DNA of 64,000 nt from NCBI GenBank assembly GCA_947503155.1, contig CANNCL010000001.1, positions 310,001 to 374,000 on the forward strand. Direction: 5' to 3'. The translations under genes were made by a program, and so were the position numbers. This DNA is from an uncultured Erythrobacter sp. GTDB taxonomy: Bacteria; Pseudomonadota; Alphaproteobacteria; Sphingomonadales; Sphingomonadaceae. Under the pieces are notes generated by a model. The model was not told where the DNA came from. It saw only the letters and a program-made list of their open reading frames with translations, and did no database searches. Positions 39,842 through 49,665 of the stretch are shown here, one piece after another; the first letter of the stretch is position 1, and the number at the start of each line of letters is the position of its first letter.

Positions 39842-39872
39842 GCGCGCGGTTTTGCCGGGCGCTTTTTCTTTG
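39842..39872 (+). terminator. Rho-independent terminator after the small secreted protein gene
   Basis: agcgcgcgg-ttttg-ccgggcgct stem (one mismatch) followed by tttttcttt. Confidence 0.65.
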
Positions 39873-39897
39873 TCCGCAATATATCTATTGATAGGAA

Positions 39898-41334
39898 ATG
39901 TCCTTGGCTGAGCCTGCTCCTTCATACCGCCGTGTACCGCAACGTACCGATCCGCGTCATTTTGATGTGATCGAAAGCCTTGCCAGTGGCAGCAGCACAT
40001 TCTGGGCAATTGCTGCGATTGTCGTTTTCGCAGTGGCGTTTGGTGGGGGCGGCTCGAAATATGGCCTTGCAAATCTGATCGTGCAGATCGCCGCGCTGTT
40101 CGCGCTTTCATTCCACCGCCGCGCCTTCTTCGACTTTTGGAAATCCGCACCAGCTGCGATGACCGTGCTGATCGGATTGTCGCTCTTGCTGCCCCTCGCC
40201 TTCCTGATACCTTTGCCAGAAAGCGTCTGGACAGCGTTGCCGGGCCGCGAATTGATGGCTCAATCTTTCGATCTTATCGGCGGGAAAAGCTGGGCAACCG
40301 CGAGCGTTGATCCGATCCGGACGCTTCTTGCTTTGAGCGCGTTGATCGTACCGATTGCGCTATTGAGTATCGGTTGGAGCGCGCAGCGGCCGCAGCTGAT
40401 TTTGCTGGGTTGGGTCGTCGTTGCTCTGGGTCTTGTGAATTTCTTGATCGGCATTCCTCAGGTTCTTTCAAACAGCGAGACAGGGGTGATCTACCCCGAA
40501 AATCCGATGCCAGGCGTGCTGTTTGGTAGCTTTGCAAATCGCAATTCCGCTGGCCTGTTTCTGGTTGGCGCGCTTGCATTGGCCGCCTTGCTTCCGGCGC
40601 CCAGTCAGTTTGGTAGAGCCACCCTTGGCATTCGCATCGCCGCATGTTTGCTGTTGGTTGTTGCCATCATCCTGACCAAGTCGCGCACAGCGCTCGTCTT
40701 GGCATTCCTTCCGATTGGCCTCGTTGCCCTCAATATGATTTTCACCCTGCGCGTCCGATCCGGCCCGCAACAGGGCATCACAAGCCGCAAAGCTCTGTTC
40801 GTTTTGGTGCCCGTTGCTCTAATCGCTGGCACCCTCGCGCTGACGCTTTTCGCAGCCCCCGGACGCATGAATGATGTGATCGAGCGGTTTGACGATTCGG
40901 ATGACGCGCGGGCCTATATTTGGGAAGATGCCGTGTATTCGGCGGATCGCTACTGGCCCATCGGTTCGGGCACGGGCACTTTTGACGATGTGTTTCAGGT
41001 TGACGAGTCGTTGGAAAATATGACCCCGCGCCGTGCTGGCCGCGCGCATAATGACTATCTTGAAGTCGCGATTGAGGCAGGTTTGCCTGGTACCGTGTTA
41101 ATCGCGGCATGGCTCATACTTCTCGTATGGCTCAGTTGGCGCGCCCGCAAATCGCAAGATCGCTGGATCGCGTGGAGCGGTGCGGTGATTTTGCTCACTA
41201 TCGCTTTGCAATCCATCACCGATTACCCGCTGCGCAATATGACGATGTTGGCTTTCGGTAGCTTTGCGCTGCTCATTCTTGCTCGGTTCGGCGCGCCGAA
41301 GCCCGAAACTGCAAACCAAGAGGTGTCGCCATGA
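39898..41334 (+). CDS. O-antigen ligase family protein (Wzy_C)
   Basis: Multi-TM with AYIWEDAVYSADRYWPIGSGTGTF ... RAHNDYLEVAIEAGLPGTVLI. Confidence 0.9.
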   Translation: MSLAEPAPSYRRVPQRTDPRHFDVIESLASGSSTFWAIAAIVVFAVAFGGGGSKYGLANLIVQIAALFALSFHRRAFFDFWKSAPAAMTVLIGLSLLLPLAFLIPLPESVWTALPGRELMAQSFDLIGGKSWATASVDPIRTLLALSALIVPIALLSIGWSAQRPQLILLGWVVVALGLVNFLIGIPQVLSNSETGVIYPENPMPGVLFGSFANRNSAGLFLVGALALAALLPAPSQFGRATLGIRIAACLLLVVAIILTKSRTALVLAFLPIGLVALNMIFTLRVRSGPQQGITSRKALFVLVPVALIAGTLALTLFAAPGRMNDVIERFDDSDDARAYIWEDAVYSADRYWPIGSGTGTFDDVFQVDESLENMTPRRAGRAHNDYLEVAIEAGLPGTVLIAAWLILLVWLSWRARKSQDRWIAWSGAVILLTIALQSITDYPLRNMTMLAFGSFALLILARFGAPKPETANQEVSP

Positions 41335-42050
41335 TTTCGGGGATTATTTGGCGAGTTGTGCTCGTTGTCATCGCTGTGGTCACAATTGGCCTGCAATTCG
41401 ATCGCCAGACACGGCGCAGCGCGGCTATTGCCGAAAACGTTCCGGAGCTTTTCCGGTCCGCGGCTCAGTTCCCTGTGGCGGCTCGTGCATTGGCAGGTGA
41501 CGATCCGGCATTTGCTCTGGCAGAGGCGGAGCGCTTGATCGAGCGGCGTCCGCTTCCGGCTGAACATTTGCGGATCTTGGCGCAGGCACAGTTTGCGGCA
41601 GGGCAAGTTGAAGAAAGTTCGCTTTCTATCCAATACGCGGCTCAGCGCGGTTGGCGTGATCCCTTGGCGCAAGAATCCATGTTGCGGCTCGCGCTTGCAG
41701 CAGGCAACGCCCCCGAAGCGGCAAGGCGCTATGCCGCGCTGTTCCTTCGCCGCGACACCGAAGACGCTTTGCTCGAAGAACTCGGCCCTGCCGTGCTGGA
41801 CGAAGCAGGCGGCGAGGGTCGCCAGACCTTGATCACGATCGTGGGCGGTGGCGAACGTTGGCACAGCCAATTCCTCGGCCGCGGGGCTAGGGTTATGCCG
41901 ACCGCTGCATTTGCCGAGATTATCACCGCCACTACGGCGAACGGCACACAATATGATTGCAGGTTGCTTGAGCAAACCGAACGCGCCGTCCGCGCGCGCG
42001 ATGAAGCGGCAGCGGATACGCTTTCAGTGATTTTGGAGGCCCAGTGCTAG
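41331..42050 (+). CDS. Hypothetical TPR-like protein coupled to the O-antigen ligase
   Basis: N-terminal TM, helical repeat-like sequence (AEHLRILAQAQFAAGQVEESSLSIQYAAQRGW); 4-nt overlap with upstream gene. Confidence 0.6.
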   Translation: MISGIIWRVVLVVIAVVTIGLQFDRQTRRSAAIAENVPELFRSAAQFPVAARALAGDDPAFALAEAERLIERRPLPAEHLRILAQAQFAAGQVEESSLSIQYAAQRGWRDPLAQESMLRLALAAGNAPEAARRYAALFLRRDTEDALLEELGPAVLDEAGGEGRQTLITIVGGGERWHSQFLGRGARVMPTAAFAEIITATTANGTQYDCRLLEQTERAVRARDEAAADTLSVILEAQC

Positions 42051-42083
42051 CCCAGTGCTAACCCAGTGCTAACCCAGTGCTAG
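42040..42083. repeat. 11-bp tandem repeat, 4 copies, spanning a stop codon
   Basis: cccagtgcta[g/a] x4. Confidence 0.95.
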
Positions 42084-42090
42084 CTCTGCG

Positions 42091-42888
42091 TTAGCGACCT
42101 TTGAACTGAGGTTTGCGTTTCTCTAGAATCGCATGGACCGCCTCTTGATGGTCTTCCATCTGCTGCAACACGCCTTGCGTGGTTGCCGCTTTTGCCAAGC
42201 TATCCTCCAGCCCCATTCGCTGCGCCGCGATCATTATCTCCTTGCCCTTGCGAAGCGCGAATGGCGGGTTTGAGACAACTTTTGCCGCGAGCGCGCGCGC
42301 CGCATCCATCAGGTCATCGGGCTGCGTCACTTGACTGACCAACCCCCATGCCAGCGCCTTATCCGCATCAATCGCTTCGGCGGTGTAAAGCATTTCAGCA
42401 GCGCGGGCATAGCCAACAATGCGCGGCAAGAACCACGCCCCGCCATCACCCGGTATGATACCGACCTTCAGAAAACTCTCCGCGAACCGCGCCTTGCTCG
42501 ATGCGATCCGCATGTCGCACATAGTGGCCAAGTCATTGCCGGCACCGATGGCGGGGCCGTTCACTGCCGCGATCACGGGCACGGTCAGTTTTTCCATCAT
42601 TAACGGCATCCGCTGAATACCGGTCTTGTACCAATTCTCAATATCGAGCGGGCTCATCGCCTGTTCCGCTGTCATTGCGCCAATATCACGCAGATTTCCG
42701 CCAGAGGAGAATGCCTTGCCCGCACCGGTCAGGATCACACAACTGATCGACGTATCGCCCTCAGCCATAGCCATCGCATCGAGCAATCCTTCAATCACTT
42801 CATCGGTTAGGGAATTGCGCGTTTCATCACGGTTGAGCGTGACGGTCGCAACGCTGTCTTCGCGGGAATAAAGGACGGGATCGGACAT
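42091..42888 (-). CDS. Enoyl-CoA hydratase/isomerase family protein
   Basis: AFSSGGNLRDIGAM...NGPAIGAGNDLATMCDMRIAS crotonase motifs. Confidence 0.93.
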   Translation of the reverse strand: MSDPVLYSREDSVATVTLNRDETRNSLTDEVIEGLLDAMAMAEGDTSISCVILTGAGKAFSSGGNLRDIGAMTAEQAMSPLDIENWYKTGIQRMPLMMEKLTVPVIAAVNGPAIGAGNDLATMCDMRIASSKARFAESFLKVGIIPGDGGAWFLPRIVGYARAAEMLYTAEAIDADKALAWGLVSQVTQPDDLMDAARALAAKVVSNPPFALRKGKEIMIAAQRMGLEDSLAKAATTQGVLQQMEDHQEAVHAILEKRKPQFKGR

Positions 42889-42897
42889 TTGTGTCTC

Positions 42898-43914
42898 CTA
42901 AAGAGGTTGGCTGATGCGAGGCCACAGGCTGGGTTCGGCATCGCCCAGCACGCCGCGCCCTAATAACGCCGCCCACTCGGTCTCTGAACCAAATTCATCC
43001 TGCCATTGCCAAAGGCGTCTTGTGTAGCGGCCCAGCGCATATTCGCGGGTAAAGCCCATCGCGCCATGCGCTTGATGTGCGCAGGCAGCGACCTTCGATG
43101 CGGCCTCACCGCAGCGGGTTTTGGCGATGGCGATTTCATCCAAAACGCCTGACCCGCAAATGGGGTCTGCACGCAGAGCATCGCCTGCCATTTCGACCGC
43201 CGCGATTGATGCGGCTGTCTCGCACGCAATGTCTGACAGGTGGTGCTGGATCGCCTGAAACTTGGCGAGCGGGCGGCCAAATTGCTCGCGCTCCTGAGTA
43301 TAGGTCAGCGTCATAGACAGGACCGATTGCATTGCGCCCGCCATCTGAGCCGCGCGAAACAATGCTGCGAGCCCGCGGAATGCTTGAGGCGTTAGCCAGC
43401 GCGGTGCCGCGTGTTCCGCTATCACGTCGGACGGCGGACCGTGCAAACGCGCCGTGCCGTCTTCTGCTTTCGCAAGAACGGTGTAATCATCCGGGGTCAA
43501 TTTTGCGCAGATCAGGCGGTCATCAGACAAGAAAAGCACGGCCCCGGCCTGCGCAGCATGAGGGACAGGCGAGGCCGGATCGAGTGGGTCAGCAATTGCG
43601 ATGCGCATATCGGGTGCTTCGCATCCTGCCGCTGACATCAATCCCGCCGCAAACACCGTATCAGCCAAAGGCAGCGCAGCGGCGTGCCGCGCTGTGATCG
43701 TCGCGAACTCCAACCCATCGGCAAGCGCAGCTCCAAAGCCGTTATACGCCTCCGCTGCGCACAGTTTGGGATAGCCATTTTCCGCAAGCGCAGCCCAAAG
43801 CGCATCGGCATCAGCGCCCAGCCCCCCGGCCCGGTCTATCGCTTCAAGCGGTGCATCACTAAGGATACGCTCCAAGCCTTCGGTAATCAGCGTAAGGGTT
43901 TCGCGTTCCATCAC
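42898..43914 (-). CDS. Acyl-CoA dehydrogenase family protein
   Basis: MTLTYTQEREQFGRPLAKFQAIQHHLSDIA ... AHQAHGAMGFTREYALGRYTRRLW. Confidence 0.92.
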   Translation of the reverse strand: MMERETLTLITEGLERILSDAPLEAIDRAGGLGADADALWAALAENGYPKLCAAEAYNGFGAALADGLEFATITARHAAALPLADTVFAAGLMSAAGCEAPDMRIAIADPLDPASPVPHAAQAGAVLFLSDDRLICAKLTPDDYTVLAKAEDGTARLHGPPSDVIAEHAAPRWLTPQAFRGLAALFRAAQMAGAMQSVLSMTLTYTQEREQFGRPLAKFQAIQHHLSDIACETAASIAAVEMAGDALRADPICGSGVLDEIAIAKTRCGEAASKVAACAHQAHGAMGFTREYALGRYTRRLWQWQDEFGSETEWAALLGRGVLGDAEPSLWPRISQPL

Positions 43915-45059
43915 CGCATCCCCATTTCGCGCGCGATTATACCGCGCAGGATCTCTGTCGTGCCGCCGCGCAAAGTGTTGGACGGCAGGTGCAGCACCGC
44001 CTCGCGCAGCAGGCTCTCAAGTCCAACGGGCCATTCGCTTTTGGGAATACCCGCCAGCATTGCGCGCAATTTGGCAACGATGTCATTCTCCAGCCGGTTG
44101 CCCATTTCCTTCACCACCGCAGCGGCCGTCGCGGGGCTTTCGCCTTGCTCCAACATCTGCGCCACGCCCAGCGACATCCGGCGCAGCACGCGCAGATTGG
44201 CGAGGATTGAGCCGGTCTCAGCCGCGCGCCGCTCATCGGCATGACGCGCGATCAATGGCAAGGCGTGTTCAAGGGCGATCAGCGAGGTCAGGAACCGTTC
44301 GGGACCAGACCGCTCCAGTGCCAATTCGCCCATACATTGCGCCCAGCCATTACCCTGTGTGCCCAGCAAAGCCTCCGGCGGAAGCGCCACATTCTCGAAC
44401 AACGTCTCATTGAAATGCGGTGTTCCGCCAAGGTCTTCGATGCCCGAAATGTCGATCCCCGGCAGAGACAGATCGACCAGGAATTGCGAAAGGCCAACCT
44501 GGCGGTTGCGCCCTTCTGCTGGCGAAGTGCGTGCGAGCACGATCATGTAATGCGAATAATGCGCGCCAGTGGACCAGATTTTGCGGCCTGACAGCGTCCA
44601 CCCCGTTTCCGTGCGCGTCGCCGAGGTTTGGATCGCGGCGAGGTCCGATCCCGCCTGCGGCTCGCTCATTCCGATAGCGGTAAAGCACTCACCCGCTGCG
44701 ATCCGGGGGAGGATGCTGAGCCTTTGCTCTTCCGTCCCGTAACGCAGGATATGGTTGCCAGTCTGACGATCAGCGATCCAGTGCGCCGCAACCGGCGCGC
44801 CCGCCGCCAGCATTTCCTCTGTGACCACAAACCGATCTGCAACTGGCCGGTTATGCCCGCCATATGCCTTTGGCCATGTCATACCGAGCCAGCCCCGTGC
44901 CCCCATCTTGCGGCTAAATTCGGGGTCAGCGGCAGAGACCCAGCAATCAGCCGCCGGGACGAACCCGCCGGTCGCCCGCTCCGAGGCGAGGAACGCACGT
45001 ACGTCCTTGCGCAGGGCACCGGCTTCTTCGCTGAATTCGAGACGGGGAAAATGGAACAT
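43911..45059 (-). CDS. Acyl-CoA dehydrogenase family protein
   Basis: FTAIGMSEPQAGSDLAAIQTSATRTETGWTLSGRKIWSTGAHYSHYMIVLART; start MFHFPRLE. Confidence 0.93.
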   Translation of the reverse strand: MFHFPRLEFSEEAGALRKDVRAFLASERATGGFVPAADCWVSAADPEFSRKMGARGWLGMTWPKAYGGHNRPVADRFVVTEEMLAAGAPVAAHWIADRQTGNHILRYGTEEQRLSILPRIAAGECFTAIGMSEPQAGSDLAAIQTSATRTETGWTLSGRKIWSTGAHYSHYMIVLARTSPAEGRNRQVGLSQFLVDLSLPGIDISGIEDLGGTPHFNETLFENVALPPEALLGTQGNGWAQCMGELALERSGPERFLTSLIALEHALPLIARHADERRAAETGSILANLRVLRRMSLGVAQMLEQGESPATAAAVVKEMGNRLENDIVAKLRAMLAGIPKSEWPVGLESLLREAVLHLPSNTLRGGTTEILRGIIAREMGMR

Positions 45060-45282
45060 TGAAACTGATTGCCTTCTTACCGGCGATTTGGGGAGGTCTT
45101 TCGCAATTTCGGTCGCCAATTCCTAGCCGCATTAGTGCCAGTAAGCCTGCGGATCGCAATAGGGAAAGGAGCCGGAAACGGCACAACCCAAGCCAATTCT
45201 ACGCAACCGCCCCTCTTGCCCCGGCGCGCATGTTGACGCATGGCGCATCTCATACGCAACATGCTCTTAAGGGATGCGAGCA

Positions 45283-46290
45283 ATGGCCAACTCCTCATCG
45301 AATTCTCACGCATTGTCTGATGCTCTGGTCACCGTTTTTGGCGGCGGCGGCTTTGTTGGCAATTACGTTGTCCAAAGCCTGCTCTCGCGCGGGGCCCGTG
45401 TTCGCATCGCAAGCCGTAATCCGTCGAGCGGGTTTGCTTTGAAACCGCTCGCCAATCTTGGCCAGCTGCAATTTGCGCATTGCGACATCACCAAAGATGA
45501 CAGCCTCGCCGCTGCTCTCCATGGCGCAACCCATGTCGTGAATCTCGTCGGCGGCTTTTCCGGCGACCTCACCGAACTGATGGGCGAAGCGCCCGGCCGA
45601 ATGGCGGCGATTGCCAAAACGAACGGGGCGAAAGCCTTCGTCCAAATCAGCGCCATCGGACCCGATGCAGACAGCAGCGCGGAATATGCGCGCGGCAAGG
45701 CATTGGGCGAAGCACGCGTCCTCGAAGCGTTCCCGTCTGCCACCATTCTGCGACCTTCTATCGTTTTCGGCAAAGACGACGGTTTCCTCAACATGTTCGG
45801 CGGCATGATCGAGATGCTGCCTGTCCTCCCGGTATTCGGCCCTGATGCCAAACTGCAATTGGTCTATGTCGATGACGTGGCTGATGCAGTTGTCGTCGCT
45901 CTCGAAAACCCAGCCTCTCATGGCGGCCACACTTACGAACTCGGCGGACCAGAACAGCTGACCATGATGCAAATCAATCAGCGAATTGCCGCCGCTCAGG
46001 GCCGTGATCGCCGCTTCATTGCGATGCCCGATAGTCTGTCCGGCCTGTTCGCCAGCCTGCCCGGCACACCGATGAGCAAAGACCAATGGACCTTGCTGCG
46101 GCCCGGCAGCACCGTCTCCGATGGCGCGCTCACCTTTGCCGACCTCGGCATTGAACCACGCGCGCTGGGCCTGTTCCTCGACAAGTGGATGACGCGTTAC
46201 CGCAAATTTGGGCGCTTTGGCCTGTCGAATGAACGCTCCAAATCGCGTGAGAGCGCCCTTTCTGCCCCCCTTTCTGCACCGCCCGCCTGA
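45283..46290 (+). CDS. NAD-dependent epimerase/dehydratase, complex I NDUFA9-like
   Basis: LVTVFGGGGFVGNYVVQSLLSRGARVRIASRNP ... AFVQISAIGPDADSSAEYARGKALGE. Confidence 0.9.
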   Translation: MANSSSNSHALSDALVTVFGGGGFVGNYVVQSLLSRGARVRIASRNPSSGFALKPLANLGQLQFAHCDITKDDSLAAALHGATHVVNLVGGFSGDLTELMGEAPGRMAAIAKTNGAKAFVQISAIGPDADSSAEYARGKALGEARVLEAFPSATILRPSIVFGKDDGFLNMFGGMIEMLPVLPVFGPDAKLQLVYVDDVADAVVVALENPASHGGHTYELGGPEQLTMMQINQRIAAAQGRDRRFIAMPDSLSGLFASLPGTPMSKDQWTLLRPGSTVSDGALTFADLGIEPRALGLFLDKWMTRYRKFGRFGLSNERSKSRESALSAPLSAPPA

Positions 46291-46447
46291 CACACCTGAC
46301 ACACAGTCTAGGGGCAAGAATCGCGGCGCAAAATTGTCGGCGCAAAATTTGGACCCGTCACGGCCATCCGCCCGATCTAACCGCGCCGGCTGATGTAGGA
46401 AAATCTAAAATGGCGGCGCGCGCTTGGCCGCCTCCTGACCCAGGCGC

Positions 46448-47347
46448 CTACAAGTTCGCCGCATACAGCTCCAGCAAATCGGCATAGGCCTGTTCCGCCG
46501 CTTCTTCTGCATAAGATGGGCTGTCGGGCACGGTCCAACCGTGATCGCCCGCATAGACTTCCACTGTCGCCGGACGTCCGGCCAGTTCCGCCGCTTCGGC
46601 AAAGGCCCCCTTCACTTCCGGCGCGGCGGCATCGTCATCGCGTGCCACCGCAATTAAGAACGCGGCCTGCGTCCGGTCCAATACGCGGTGCGGGCTGAGC
46701 GGTTCGTCTTCGCTCACGAGGCCGCCGCCGTGGAAACTGGCCGCCGCCTTGATCCGCTCCGGCACTGCTGCTGCGCTCCACACGGTAAACGGTCCGCCCA
46801 TGCAATATCCCTGCGTGCCGATACCGCGCGGGCTATCCACCGCATCTTGCGCATCCAACCACGCTGCTGCTGAAACCGCATCGCTCCCGACCGCATCGGC
46901 ATTCAGTTTCCCGCGCCACGGTCCGACCTGCGCAAATCCGTCCGCGCCAATAAATTCAGCGAAATCGGCAAATTGTTCGCCCGCTACATCGCGGTAATAG
47001 GGGTTGAGGACGAGGACGGCATATCCTTCGCCCGCCAGCCGCCGCGCCATATTGCGTTTGGATTCGCGCAGGCCCGCAATGTCGGGCCAAAATATCACGC
47101 CGGGATGCGCGCCCTCGGTAGGGGCGACGAAGAAACCATCCATGGTGCCATCTGCGACCGTGAGGTTAAATGGGCGTTCGGTCAGATCGGCCAAACTTAG
47201 ATTCTCCTCCGCGTCACTCTCGCCAGAACTGCCCGGTGCGCAGGCCGTCACTGCTGCGGCTCCTGCGGCGGCTCCTGCCAAAACGCCAAACCGGCGGCGG
47301 CTCACCGCGTCTGCGGCCCATGTTTTGAGTTTCGCTTCATCACACAT
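46448..47347 (-). CDS. Dienelactone hydrolase family protein with Tat-type lipoprotein signal
   Basis: SRRRFGVLAGAAAGAAAVTACAP; GTQGYCMGGPFTVWSAA nucleophile Cys; DHGW His. Confidence 0.9.
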   Translation of the reverse strand: MCDEAKLKTWAADAVSRRRFGVLAGAAAGAAAVTACAPGSSGESDAEENLSLADLTERPFNLTVADGTMDGFFVAPTEGAHPGVIFWPDIAGLRESKRNMARRLAGEGYAVLVLNPYYRDVAGEQFADFAEFIGADGFAQVGPWRGKLNADAVGSDAVSAAAWLDAQDAVDSPRGIGTQGYCMGGPFTVWSAAAVPERIKAAASFHGGGLVSEDEPLSPHRVLDRTQAAFLIAVARDDDAAAPEVKGAFAEAAELAGRPATVEVYAGDHGWTVPDSPSYAEEAAEQAYADLLELYAANL

Positions 47348-47476
47348 TGCGGCTTTGCTCCTGCGCTTCACACCAAATTCTTGCGCGCATCCTGCGCCCA
47401 CCTTTACCGATGGGCAAGTGGATGATGGACAATCGCGACATTCGTCGGCACGATGGCAACTGAGAGTGAGGGATCC

Positions 47477-49651
47477 ATGAACAAAGCAATTTGGGGAGTA
47501 TCAGTTTTGATGCTCAGCGCGCTTGGTGTTGCATCATGCAATGAAGCGGAATTTTTGAACGCATTCGGCGACGGGGACGGCATCACCGCCACCATGTTGA
47601 CCAGTGCGGGCGAAGACCATGCAAACTGGATCACCCACGGGCGCACTTATTCCGAACAGCGCTTCTCTCCGCTGGACGCGGTCAACACCGAAAACGTCGC
47701 GGAGCTTGGCCTTGCATGGTCCGCCGATATGGACACGGCCCGGGGGCAAGAAGCGACGCCGTTGGTCATGGACGGCAAATTGTATGTCACCACCGCGTGG
47801 AGCAAGGTGAAGGCATTTAACGCCGCCACTGGCGAGCCGCTGTGGGATTACGATCCTGAGGTACCGGGCGAAACCGCCGTGCGGGCCTGCTGCGATGTGG
47901 TGAACCGGGGTCTGGCGACTTGGGGCACATCGCTGTTTCTGGGCACGCTGGATGGCCGCCTCATCTCTCTCGACCGGGATACCGGCGCGGTTCAATGGAC
48001 GGTGCAGACCACCGATCCCGACCAAAGCTACACCGTCACCGGCGCGCCGCGCGTGATTGATGGGAAAATCATCATCGGCAATGGCGGCGCGGAATTTGGC
48101 GTGCGCGGATATGTCGCTGCCTATGATGTTGCAAATGGCGAGGAACTTTGGCGTTTCTACACTGTGCCAGACGGGAATGAGGGCGGCGAAAGCCCAGAAT
48201 ACCTGCAAGCGGCGGCGGAGACATGGAACACCGAAGTGTTGGCCGGATCAGACGCGATTGGCGGCGGCGGCACCGTGTGGGATTCGATGGCGTATGACGC
48301 CGATTTGGACCTGCTTTATATCGGCGTAGGCAATGGTTCGCCGTGGAACCGCGCCTATCGTTCGCCGGGCGAAGATGGGACCGGCGAAGGTGACAACCTT
48401 TACCTGTCCAGCATCGTCGCGATCCGGCCCAGCACCGGCGAATATGTCTGGCATTATCAGACAACGCCGGGCGAAACATGGGATTACACCGCGACGCAGC
48501 ATATCATTCTGGCGGATATGGAAATTGGCGGCGAAGAACGTCAGGTTCTGATGCAGGCACCCAAAAACGGGTTTTTCTATGTCATCGACCGGGCAACCGG
48601 AGAATTCATTTCTGCTGAACCCTATGTGGCGGTGAACTGGGCAACCGGGATTGGCGAAGATGGCCGCCCGATTGAAAATCCAGAGACGCGGATTGATAAG
48701 ACGGGCCAGCCGGCGACGGTAACGCCGGGCGCGCTGGGCGGGCACAATTGGCATCCGATGGCCTATCACCCGGAAGAAAACCTCGTGTTTATCCCGGCGT
48801 TTGAGGCTGCGATGGTGTACGCACCAGAAGAGAATTGGAAGCCAGACCGGGCACGCGGATTTAACGTGGGCTTTGATTTGGCCGCAGGCGATTTGCCAGC
48901 GGATCTGGGTATTCGCCGCGAAGTGGCGGGAACATTGCGCGGCATGTTGGTGGCGTGGGACCCTGTGGCGCAGGAACCGCGATGGACCGTGGAACACCCC
49001 GGCCCATGGAATGGCGGCTTGCTCGCGACCGGCGGCGGCTTGGTTTTCCAAGGGACCGCAGGCAGCGAGTTTAACGCTTATGATGCGAGCTCTGGCGAGA
49101 AACTATGGAGCTTTGCCGCGCAGACCGGCGTGGTTGCGCCTCCGATCACTTACACGGTGGATGGCGAGCAATATGTCGCTGTGCTGGCCGGGTGGGGCGG
49201 CGCCTATTCTTTGGCGGTCGATGGGTCGCTGATCGACGACAAAGCGCCGGTGCGCAATGTGTCGCGATTGCTGGTGTTTAAGCTGGGCGCAGACGGCGAA
49301 CTACCGGCGGAAATGGAACTGGCGGCGCTGCCGCTCGATCCGCCGCCTAGCCGGGCTTCGGCTGAGGTGATTGCATTGGGCGGCGAAAAATATGCGCGCT
49401 ATTGCTCCGTCTGCCATGCGCCTGCTGCGGTGGGTTCGACGGTGCTGCCGGATCTGCGCCGGTCGGGAACTTTGGGCAATGCCGCATCGTGGGCCGCCGT
49501 GGTGCATGACGGTATCCTCAAAGATAACGGCATGGTCGGATTTGCGGATTCGATGTCCCGCGAAGAGATCGAGGCGATCCGCGCCTATGTGATCCAGCGC
49601 GCGAATGAAGATAAGGCGATGGAACCTTCCGGAAACGTCGCGCGGCGTTAA
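47477..49651 (+). CDS. PQQ-dependent quinohemoprotein alcohol dehydrogenase
   Basis: NWITHGRTYSEQRFSPLDAVNTENV...; vicinal Cys (RACCDVV); C-terminal cytochrome c CSVCH. Confidence 0.94.
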   Translation: MNKAIWGVSVLMLSALGVASCNEAEFLNAFGDGDGITATMLTSAGEDHANWITHGRTYSEQRFSPLDAVNTENVAELGLAWSADMDTARGQEATPLVMDGKLYVTTAWSKVKAFNAATGEPLWDYDPEVPGETAVRACCDVVNRGLATWGTSLFLGTLDGRLISLDRDTGAVQWTVQTTDPDQSYTVTGAPRVIDGKIIIGNGGAEFGVRGYVAAYDVANGEELWRFYTVPDGNEGGESPEYLQAAAETWNTEVLAGSDAIGGGGTVWDSMAYDADLDLLYIGVGNGSPWNRAYRSPGEDGTGEGDNLYLSSIVAIRPSTGEYVWHYQTTPGETWDYTATQHIILADMEIGGEERQVLMQAPKNGFFYVIDRATGEFISAEPYVAVNWATGIGEDGRPIENPETRIDKTGQPATVTPGALGGHNWHPMAYHPEENLVFIPAFEAAMVYAPEENWKPDRARGFNVGFDLAAGDLPADLGIRREVAGTLRGMLVAWDPVAQEPRWTVEHPGPWNGGLLATGGGLVFQGTAGSEFNAYDASSGEKLWSFAAQTGVVAPPITYTVDGEQYVAVLAGWGGAYSLAVDGSLIDDKAPVRNVSRLLVFKLGADGELPAEMELAALPLDPPPSRASAEVIALGGEKYARYCSVCHAPAAVGSTVLPDLRRSGTLGNAASWAAVVHDGILKDNGMVGFADSMSREEIEAIRAYVIQRANEDKAMEPSGNVARR

Positions 49652-49665
49652 AACTCAAGCAAAGC

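Noticed and set aside
45295-46317. 340-aa minus-strand ORF antisense to the NDUFA9-like gene
   Set aside because: High-GC shadow ORF; sense strand encodes a clear Rossmann epimerase.
46322-46352. Short direct repeat ggcgcaaaatt-gtc-ggcgcaaaatt in the intergenic region after the NDUFA9-like gene
   Set aside because: Only two copies with no associated feature; too little to assign a function.
48248-49051. 267-aa minus-strand ORF antisense to PQQ dehydrogenase
   Set aside because: Shadow ORF; sense protein family is unambiguous.
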